A stretch of 64,000 nt of DNA from Planctomycetota bacterium (GTDB taxonomy: Bacteria; Planctomycetota; Phycisphaerae; Phycisphaerales; UBA1924), in assembly GCA_039819165.1 (NCBI GenBank), contig JBCBSM010000001.1:2539587-2603586 (forward strand), given 5' to 3'. This document shows, in pieces, positions 23,727 to 30,889 of this stretch. Position numbers and translations under genes: made by a program. The notes under the pieces were generated by a model, which worked only from the letters and a program-made list of their open reading frames with translations, did no database searches and was not told the DNA's origin. Positions within the stretch are counted from its first letter, which is position 1; each line of letters opens with the position of its first letter.

Positions 23727-24883
23727 TCACCCAGACGATCGCGCTGCTGGTCGACGCCTACCGCGAGCTGCACGCCAAGAAGCTGTTCTGGATCACGATG
23801 ATCCTGACGGTGCTGGTCGTGGCCGTGTGCGGCACGGCGGGGATCAACGAGAAGGGCATCACCTTCGCGGGCTTCGTGCTCTTCAGCAGCCTCGGCGAGT
23901 TCGCCGTGACGAGCGAGAACATTCCGCCGTCGCTCTTCTACAAGAACATGTTCCTCGGGCTGGGCGTGCAGGTCTGGCTGACCTGGATCGCCATCGTGCT
24001 GGCCCTGATCTCGACGGCCGGCATCGTGCCGGACCTGATCTCGAGTGGGTCGATCGAGGCCATCCTGTCCAGACCCATCGGCCGGGTGCGGCTGCTGCTG
24101 ACCAAGTTCGCCGGTGGCCTGCTGTTCACGGCTCTCCAGGTGGCCGTGTTCTCTGCGGGGGCGTTCCTCGTCATCGGCATCCGGGGTGGCGATTGGGAGT
24201 GGAGCATCTTCCTGGCGATACCCATCGTGACGGTGATGTTCAGCTATCTCTTCGCGTTCTGCACCCTGCTGGGCATCATCACTCGATCGACCATCGCCGC
24301 GTTGCTGCTGACCGGCCTGGCCTGGGGTGCGCTGATCATCTACAACCGCACCGAGGAGACCATCGTTGCCTTCAACGCAACCGCCGAGGTGCGCCTGGAG
24401 CGGGCCGCCGCCAGCCTCGAACGCGCCGAGCGAGCGGCGCGTCTGGTGCTGCTCAACGAGGAGAACGAGCGTCGCGAGGCCGAGGGCTTGGAGCCGCTGG
24501 AGTCGCTCGATCTCACGGCCGAGCAACTCGACGAGCGCAGCCCCATCTTGCCGTCGCGGCGCCTCGATCTCGAAGAGGCCACGCAGGCCGAACGCGAGTG
24601 GCAGTTCTGGACGGACTTGCTCCGCTACGTCAAGGCGCCGCTCCCCAAGACGAGCGAAACTACGGCGCTGCTCGGGCGTGTGCTGATCGATCCCGAGGAG
24701 ACCGCCCGCGTTCGGCAGCCCGAGCCCACCAACGACGACATCGCCGTCCAGCAAGAAGCCAGCGAGGCCGCCGAAGCGGAATATGAGTCCCGCTCGCTCG
24801 GGTGGATCCTGGGCACCAGCCTGGCCTTTGAGGCCTTCATCCTCGCCATCGCCTGCTGGATCTTCAAGCGGCGCGACTTCTAG
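23723..24883 (+). CDS. ABC-2 type transporter permease
   Basis: A 386-residue membrane protein with about six hydrophobic segments: LFWITMILTVLVVAVCG at the N-terminus, four in the middle (among them WLTWIAIVLALISTAGIV and AIPIVTVMFSYLFAFCTLLGII), and a final one ([19 protein letters not shown]) after a large charged loop over residues 215-350 rich in Glu and Arg. This matches ABC-2 permeases with an extended loop. It is coupled to the ATPase gene by a 4-base overlap. Its TAG stop shares the palindrome CTAG with the stop of the convergent DUF6065 gene. Confidence 0.92.
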   Translation: MITQTIALLVDAYRELHAKKLFWITMILTVLVVAVCGTAGINEKGITFAGFVLFSSLGEFAVTSENIPPSLFYKNMFLGLGVQVWLTWIAIVLALISTAGIVPDLISSGSIEAILSRPIGRVRLLLTKFAGGLLFTALQVAVFSAGAFLVIGIRGGDWEWSIFLAIPIVTVMFSYLFAFCTLLGIITRSTIAALLLTGLAWGALIIYNRTEETIVAFNATAEVRLERAAASLERAERAARLVLLNEENERREAEGLEPLESLDLTAEQLDERSPILPSRRLDLEEATQAEREWQFWTDLLRYVKAPLPKTSETTALLGRVLIDPEETARVRQPEPTNDDIAVQQEASEAAEAEYESRSLGWILGTSLAFEAFILAIACWIFKRRDF

Positions 24884-25632
24884 CCGAAGTCCTTCAGCTT
24901 CAGCCTCGAGCGATGGTGCTCGGGAGCCGGCCCGCTGACGGTCTGGCCCTTGAGGTAGTCCTTCTGCCAGACGTCCTCGCCGGTCTCGGCCCTCTGGACG
25001 ATGGCCTGCTGCCGCGAGGCGGCCCAGGTCAGGTAGGCCTCGTGCATCTTCGGGTCGCTGTCGATCGCTTGGGACCTCGGCTCGGTCCACTCCAGCAGCG
25101 CCATGGGGTAGGGCTGCAGCATGCACACCGGGTCGCCCTTCTTGAACCACACGTCGGTGCCCCGCTTCATGATCTTCCAGTTCATCGTGAAGGTCGACGG
25201 CGACCAGTCGGTCTCGACCAGGCCGTCGAGCGGCACCGCGAAGTCCTTGGGGCTGTTGGTCGCGCCGCGGACGAACAGGCCGATCTTTGGCGGCGTGCGG
25301 AAGAGCCACGGCAGCCGGAAGGTCAGGATGCCGCTGCCGAAGTGGCTCGAGATGTAGGGTTCGATCCCGGGCGGTCCGTCGTGGACCTTGATCGTGAGCC
25401 CATCGGGTGAGTCCTTGCCGTTCCAGCGGCACGAGAACGTGGCGGGGCAGCCGATGATCCAGCCCGCCTGGTTGGCCATCGCCAGCGGCAGGCAGCGGTA
25501 GGCGCCCTTGCCGGGCGTCTTGTCCATCCAGTCCCGCTTGGGGCCGCCCGGTTCGATGGTCCAGCCCGCCGGGTCGCTCACGACGTAGGCCGTCAGCGGG
25601 CACGGGCCGTCGATGGTGATGGATTCGGGCAC
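24880..25632 (-). CDS. DUF6065 family protein
   Basis: A 250-residue soluble protein that I recognise as DUF6065: an early [18 protein letters not shown], then [35 protein letters not shown], a Trp-rich middle section and a polar tail. Its function is unknown; in other genomes such genes often sit near natural-product or oxygenase genes. The start is a GTG at 25632 with a perfect GGAGG 8 bases upstream. It overlaps the end of the permease gene by 4 bases in opposite direction and diverges from recA. Confidence 0.85.
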   Translation of the reverse strand: MPESITIDGPCPLTAYVVSDPAGWTIEPGGPKRDWMDKTPGKGAYRCLPLAMANQAGWIIGCPATFSCRWNGKDSPDGLTIKVHDGPPGIEPYISSHFGSGILTFRLPWLFRTPPKIGLFVRGATNSPKDFAVPLDGLVETDWSPSTFTMNWKIMKRGTDVWFKKGDPVCMLQPYPMALLEWTEPRSQAIDSDPKMHEAYLTWAASRQQAIVQRAETGEDVWQKDYLKGQTVSGPAPEHHRSRLKLKDFG

Positions 25633-25684
25633 GTCCTGATCCTCCCTCGGGTGCGACGCCAGCATACCAGCGGCGGCCGCGCTT

Positions 25685-25697
25685 GCGAAATCTTCGC
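25685..25697. promoter_or_regulatory. Short inverted repeat upstream of the recA promoter
   Basis: GCGAA-ATC-TTCGC is a perfect 5-bp inverted repeat ending 21 bases before the -35 box of recA. It could be an operator for a damage-response repressor, but it matches no LexA box I can name. Confidence 0.35.
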
Positions 25698-25718
25698 ACC
25701 CGAATGCATGCCGGACGG

Positions 25719-25747
25719 TTGACTGCTTGTTTGGGCTCTGGTAAACT
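25719..25747 (+). promoter_or_regulatory. Sigma-70-type promoter of recA
   Basis: TTGACT (25719-25724) and TAAACT (25742-25747) are separated by exactly 17 bases, close to the vegetative consensus. Transcription would begin near 25754 and leave a leader of about 160 bases before the recA ATG. Confidence 0.75.
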
Positions 25748-25916
25748 CGCGGCAAGCCGGGCACGCGACCAGCACCGCCCCCGGCACCCGACGCACGAGG
25801 CCACGGTGGGCCGGCGCGGGCACGACGTGCTGCAGCGGCGTGACGCCCGGCCGGCCCCGTCCGCGAACGAGGTCCGCGCAGGCCACGGCACGCCGAAGAC
25901 AACCGGAGGTGTGCCC

Positions 25917-27107
<1,191 letters not shown>

Positions 27108-27168
27108 CACCAGCCGGCTGGGACCGGAGCGTCCAGCGATCGACGGTCGGGGACCGGCCAGCGCTCGA

Positions 27169-27245
27169 TCAGGCCCGCGGGGTTCACCCCCGCGCGGCCG
27201 TACGAGAGCGAGTGTGTGGCCGGAGGCCACTACGGAGCGCTATGA
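27169..27245. repeat. Structured 77-bp intergenic repeat, copy A (candidate ncRNA)
   Basis: This copy has 65 of 77 positions identical, without gaps, to 44791-44867. On the plus strand it folds into hairpin 1, CGCGGGG-TTCAC-CCCCGCG, then the conserved spacer GTACGAGAGCGAG, then hairpin 2, GTGGCC-GGA-GGCCAC. Both loops are the same in the two copies while stem pairs covary. It starts 62 bases after recA, and its last bases overlap the possible -10 box of tRNA-Leu. No reading frame explains it. The functional strand is not known. Confidence 0.7.
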
Positions 27246-27246
27246 T
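27241..27246 (+). promoter_or_regulatory. Possible -10 box for tRNA-Leu
   Basis: TATGAT lies 12 bases before the mature 5' end of tRNA-Leu. No good -35 box is seen at 17 bases, because that position falls in the structured repeat. Confidence 0.35.
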
Positions 27247-27257
27247 CCAGACCAACC

Positions 27258-27343
27258 GCGGACGTGGCGGAATTGGCAGACGCGCTAGGTTCAGGTCCTA
27301 GTGGGAGTAAAATCCCGTGGAGGTTCGACTCCTCTCGTCCGCA
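27258..27343 (+). tRNA. tRNA-Leu (anticodon CAG)
   Basis: Acceptor stem GCGGACG/CGTCCGC, D arm with GGCGGAATTGGCAGACGC, anticodon stem CTAGG/CCTAG with loop TTCAGGT (anticodon CAG), a long class II variable arm (TGGGAGTAAAATCCCG) and T arm GGTTCGACTCC. The discriminator is A. CCA is not encoded. Confidence 0.97.
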
Positions 27344-27347
27344 CTCG

Positions 27348-27374
27348 AAACCGGCCTGTGAAGGCCGGTTTTTT
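27348..27374 (+). terminator. Rho-independent terminator after tRNA-Leu
   Basis: The stem CCGGCC/GGCCGG (extended by AAA/TTT) with loop TGTGAA is followed by a run of six T. It begins 5 bases after the tRNA and is the clearest intrinsic terminator in the window. Confidence 0.92.
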
Positions 27375-27392
27375 CGTGGAGAAGGACCGTCG

Positions 27393-27701
27393 ATGAGAGT
27401 GCGAGTGAAGCGGGACTTCTCGCGATACCGCCAGCCGGAAGACGAACTGTGGCACACGAGGCTGCACGAAGGAGTGGAGTACGCCGTCATTTGCTTCGAA
27501 GACGGCCACTATCTGGGAGGACTACCACGACTACGACGCAAAGGCGATCGCGTGCTTTCGTCGAATCATGGGACGGCCGAGCCTTCCCTAGCCCTTCCGG
27601 AACCCATGCACCGCGTGCCGGAGCGGCTGGCCGAACGCCCGCTCGGCGTGGTTCGCGCTGGCCAGGGCGGCGTCGAAGGCCTTGGGCGCCACCAGCATTG
27701 A
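27393..27701 (+). CDS. Small hypothetical protein, probably frameshifted near 27513
   Basis: The open frame begins MRVRVKRDFSRYRQPEDELW and looks like a real small basic protein for about 40 residues, to FEDGHYL. After that it turns Gly/Arg-rich and becomes antisense to the 3' end of the convergent gene at 27588, which is unlikely for a true C-terminus. In another plus frame from 27514 the sequence continues WEDYHDYDAKAIACFRRIMG and stops with TAG at 27589-27591. That stop would share a CTAG with the facing gene, as three other pairs here do. A one-base shift, natural or a sequence error, is therefore suspected. No family is recognised. Confidence 0.4.
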   Translation: MRVRVKRDFSRYRQPEDELWHTRLHEGVEYAVICFEDGHYLGGLPRLRRKGDRVLSSNHGTAEPSLALPEPMHRVPERLAERPLGVVRAGQGGVEGLGRHQH

Positions 27702-28085
27702 TAGTGGCGTGACGCCGCGGCTGTGCTCGGCCAGCGATCGCACGCGGTCGCGGAAGGTCCTGCCCCGTCCCAGCGTCATCGAGAGCACGATGAGGGCGCG
27801 GTCCTCGGCCGGCAGGCGGTGCCACAGGCGGCCCGCGACGATGACCACCAGCGGCACGCCGATGGCGATCGCGGTCAGGCCCAGCTTGGCGGCGGGCGCC
27901 AGGCGATCCCGCCAGCTCGGTGCGAGCTGCTCGCCCCCGCCGGCGGTCGTGGCGCCCTCCTCTGCGCCGGGGATGACCAGCTCGATGGAGCGCAGGTCGA
28001 CATCCTGCGACTGCCCCGATGCCAGCACATCGGGCGCAACCACAAGAACGAACGCCAGCGAGGCCGCGAACACGAGCCGCATCAT
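27588..28085 (-). CDS. Putative exported membrane-anchored protein of unknown function
   Basis: A 165-residue protein with a signal-like start (LVFAASLAFVLVVAPDVLA), a short exported stretch and one internal hydrophobic helix (LGLTAIAIGVPLVVIVAG), then a basic cytoplasmic-type region. The topology is out-in, with a tail of about 70 residues (LIVLSMTLGRGRTFRDRVRS and following). Its ATG overlaps the stop of the HEAT-repeat gene in an ATGA junction, so the two work as one unit. No family is recognised. Confidence 0.75.
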   Translation of the reverse strand: MMRLVFAASLAFVLVVAPDVLASGQSQDVDLRSIELVIPGAEEGATTAGGGEQLAPSWRDRLAPAAKLGLTAIAIGVPLVVIVAGRLWHRLPAEDRALIVLSMTLGRGRTFRDRVRSLAEHSRGVTPLSMLVAPKAFDAALASANHAERAFGQPLRHAVHGFRKG

Positions 28086-30484
28086 GCCACCGCTCCCTTA
28101 CCCCTGCTGCGGCCCGCGGGCGTGTCCTGTTCCACCTGGCCCCCCGGCAGCACCCGCGCCTCGGCCGCGACGGCCCGCAGCTCGTCGACGGGGATGTCGA
28201 AGGCCGAGTCGTCGCTCGATCGGCCCGAACCGCGTCGCCACCGCTGGCGGGCCTCGGCCTCCAGGCTGCCCATGCAGGCGGCGGCCCGGGCGCGGGCGGC
28301 GCCGTCGGGGTCGTGGCGGGCCATGTCGGCGATGACCGCCGCCAGCTCGGTCCAGCGGGTGCCCAGCGCGATCTCGGGCCCGCGCCGCAGCGCCCGGCCC
28401 GCAACCCAGAGCGCCGACACGCGGTGCGCGGGCCGCTCGTCGCCGAGCATCGAGCGGAGCGTCTCGCCGGCGCGCTCGTGGTCGTGCGGGCGCTCCGGTG
28501 TGTTCGGCGGCGTCGGCTTGGCCTCGAGCTTGGACGCCGGCCGATGCCCCGCAAAGAGCGCCGCCCGCACCGCGTTGGCGCGGACGCGCTGGTGCGCATC
28601 GCCCGTGAACTCGATCAGGGATATGTCCGCGGGATCGACCCGCATCCCCTTGCGGCGGCGTTCGGCCAGCGCCTCGATGGCGTTGGCGCGGACGCGGGGG
28701 TGCTCGGCGTGCAGCGCGGCGTGCAGCGCCGTGACGACGGCATCGCCCGGCACAGCGGTCAGGGCCCGCACGGCGGTGGCCACAACGCGGCTGGCGTCGC
28801 CCTCGCGCTGCCGCGCGGCGTCGCCCAGCCGGAGCACCTCGAGCATCGCCTCGCGGATCTCGCGCGCCTCGCACAGGCCGAGGCGGACGGCGAGCCTCAT
28901 CGCCGAGATGCGGTCGCTGGGGTCGAGGGCGTAGTGGATGCGTTCGGCGATGCGGCTCGCGGGGTCGAGCGTGCCGGCCGACGCCTGCCGCCGCGCGGCG
29001 CAGGTTCCCGCGGCGGTCGCGGCATCGGCGTCGTGGCGAGCCCGCTCTTGGGTACCCATGGCGCGGAGCGAGGCGTCGGCGTGCCGGCCCAGACCCCGCA
29101 TCCACGGCTCGGGCGAGGCCTCCATTGGCTCGCCGACGCGGGAGAGCGAGAGCGCCGCCGACCGCGACACCGCACCGCTCGGGTCGTACACGAGGTCTTC
29201 GCGGAGGGTCGTGGTGCCGAAGCGGACCACCGAATATCGCACGCGGGGCTCGGGGTCGACCAGCCTCCGCATGAGGATGTGCGTCCGCGTCGGGCTGTCC
29301 AGGCCGATGCCCGCGAGCCACTCGGCGAGCCCGGCGCGGCCGGCGGGCGAGAGCGCCTCGGTCATCGCCTCGTCGGGCACGGGGCAGGCCTCGGGCCAGC
29401 GGATCGTCGCCGGTGGCGTCTCGGCCGGGTCCAACCCGGCATCCGCAGGGCCCGCCGCCTTGGGCTTGTGCAGCTTGGGTCGATCTCGGAGGTAGCCCAG
29501 CTTGCTGCGTCGCTCGGCACGGCGGATCAGGTGGACCCGGGCGAGCACCGCGTCGTGCTCGGCCGGCGTGCGGGCCCGCGCCAACCGGTCGCCGGCGGCC
29601 GACGCGACGGGGTCGAGCACGATCCAGGAGAGCGCACGCTCGCGGGCCAGCGCGATGTCGGCCTTGCGGAGCACCATCCGCAGGGCGCCATGCGCGGGGG
29701 TCGAGTCGCCGGCGAACCAGGCCGCCAGCGCGTGGCCGACACCCCGGCGCGCCGCCGACGCCGAGGCGTCCGATAGCGTGGCCACCGCCGCCAGCAGCAC
29801 GCCGAAGCGACGGTGCTGGTCGAATTCGGCGATGGCCTGGGCCAGCACGCCCTCGATGCCCTCGACGGGCTCGTCGTCCGGGGTCGGTCCGGCGGATGCG
29901 TCCTCGTCGGCATCCCCCCCCGCCGCGAGCAGGCCGGCGCGGCCCGTGGCGCGGACGATGGCTCGCTCGGCCGCCACCTGCACGCCGCGGACGTCGTCGC
30001 ACAGCAGCCCGAGCACCAGGTCCATCGCGCCGGGGGTGGCGATGGTGGCGGCGATCTCGGCGATCGAGGCCCGGGCGGCGGGGTCGGCGCTCGCCGCGGC
30101 ACGCTCGATGGCCCGCGTCCAGCGGGCGCGGGGGCCGATCGAGAGCGCAATGGGCTTGAGCGCCTGGGGCACCGAGGGCCAGCACCGCGTGAGCTGGTAG
30201 ACCGCCTCGTCGGCGGGGGCGGCCGCGTCGCCCCCCCAGGCGATCCGCGCGAGCCGGTGCAGCGCGGCGGCGACGCCCGCGGCGGGTCGGTTGCCCCGCT
30301 CGGCCTGCAGCACCAACCAGGCGGCGGCCCGCTGGCGATCGGCGGGGTCGAGCCAGGGCATCGCCTCGCCGAACACCATCGCCCGCTGCGCAGCCGAGAG
30401 CCGCCGCGTCTTCCGCAGGCCATCGGACGGCCGCAGGTCGGCCATCCGCCTCAGATCCGGTGCTGTGTCGTCCTGCTGGGTCAT
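28082..30484 (-). CDS. HEAT-repeat protein of unknown function
   Basis: An 800-residue, mostly helical protein with several recognisable HEAT-like units in which Pro/x/Val-Arg signals recur: VDPEPRVRYSVVRF, AEHPRVRANAIEAL, GDAHQRVRANAVRAAL and ERPAHRVSALWVAG. HEAT solenoids bind partner proteins. No catalytic motif, signal peptide or membrane helix is visible, so it is likely cytoplasmic. It is coupled to the membrane protein gene at 27588 by a 4-base overlap, suggesting that the solenoid acts with that protein at the membrane. The ATG at 30484 is chosen because the preceding residues look unrelated. Confidence 0.8.
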   Translation of the reverse strand: MTQQDDTAPDLRRMADLRPSDGLRKTRRLSAAQRAMVFGEAMPWLDPADRQRAAAWLVLQAERGNRPAAGVAAALHRLARIAWGGDAAAPADEAVYQLTRCWPSVPQALKPIALSIGPRARWTRAIERAAASADPAARASIAEIAATIATPGAMDLVLGLLCDDVRGVQVAAERAIVRATGRAGLLAAGGDADEDASAGPTPDDEPVEGIEGVLAQAIAEFDQHRRFGVLLAAVATLSDASASAARRGVGHALAAWFAGDSTPAHGALRMVLRKADIALARERALSWIVLDPVASAAGDRLARARTPAEHDAVLARVHLIRRAERRSKLGYLRDRPKLHKPKAAGPADAGLDPAETPPATIRWPEACPVPDEAMTEALSPAGRAGLAEWLAGIGLDSPTRTHILMRRLVDPEPRVRYSVVRFGTTTLREDLVYDPSGAVSRSAALSLSRVGEPMEASPEPWMRGLGRHADASLRAMGTQERARHDADAATAAGTCAARRQASAGTLDPASRIAERIHYALDPSDRISAMRLAVRLGLCEAREIREAMLEVLRLGDAARQREGDASRVVATAVRALTAVPGDAVVTALHAALHAEHPRVRANAIEALAERRRKGMRVDPADISLIEFTGDAHQRVRANAVRAALFAGHRPASKLEAKPTPPNTPERPHDHERAGETLRSMLGDERPAHRVSALWVAGRALRRGPEIALGTRWTELAAVIADMARHDPDGAARARAAACMGSLEAEARQRWRRGSGRSSDDSAFDIPVDELRAVAAEARVLPGGQVEQDTPAGRSRGKGAVA

Positions 30485-30889
30485 CCGTTGACGCGTCGTG
30501 TGTCTCGCCGGGTGTCCGGGCGGGTGGTGGCGGCGGCCGGGGAGGGCGGCGCGCCGCACAAACATAGCTGGATCAACGGCCGGCCATCCGCGCCGGTGCA
30601 GCCCCAGCGTATCGACGCGGCCGCGGCCCGGCCGCCAGAAGCCACGGCCATCGCGCTACAGTTGCACGATGACCGCGATCCGGCGAATTATCTCGCCCCG
30701 CTGAGGGGCCCACGCCGCGTGCGGGCGACGCCCCGCCGACGCTCCCGCGTTCCATCCATTCGCCGTGAATCCCATCGCACAGCCAACCACGCCGGCAAGC
30801 GACACCAAGCGACAGGCTCGCCGCCCCACGCAGCAGCGAGCCCGCCGAGCGACGACCGATGCCCCCCGCACGCGGGGGCGGAGGGCACG
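30485..30889. other. Intergenic region between divergent HEAT and ileS genes
   Basis: 405 bases with no convincing gene on either strand. It holds a 10-bp imperfect tandem pair (AAGCGACACC, AAGCGACAGG, 30797-30816) and, directly before the ileS ribosome site, a hairpin GCCCCC/GGGGGC (30861-30879). I looked for T-box leader features and found none. Confidence 0.6.
30861..30879 (+). promoter_or_regulatory. Hairpin just upstream of the ileS ribosome binding site
   Basis: The 6-bp all-GC stem GCCCCC/GGGGGC with a 7-base loop ends 10 bases before the ATG and touches the GGAGGG ribosome site. It could influence ileS translation. Confidence 0.35.

Noticed and set aside
27150..27245. Coding explanation for the 77-bp repeat (minus-strand frame with a shared SGRTLALVRP-like peptide)
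   Set aside because: The similar peptides in both copies follow from DNA similarity. Differences favour stem pairing rather than synonymous sites, and in copy B the frame is downstream of the infA stop in another phase.
30485..30889. T-box riboswitch upstream of ileS
   Set aside because: No specifier loop or conserved antiterminator sequence is present; only a short GC hairpin is seen.
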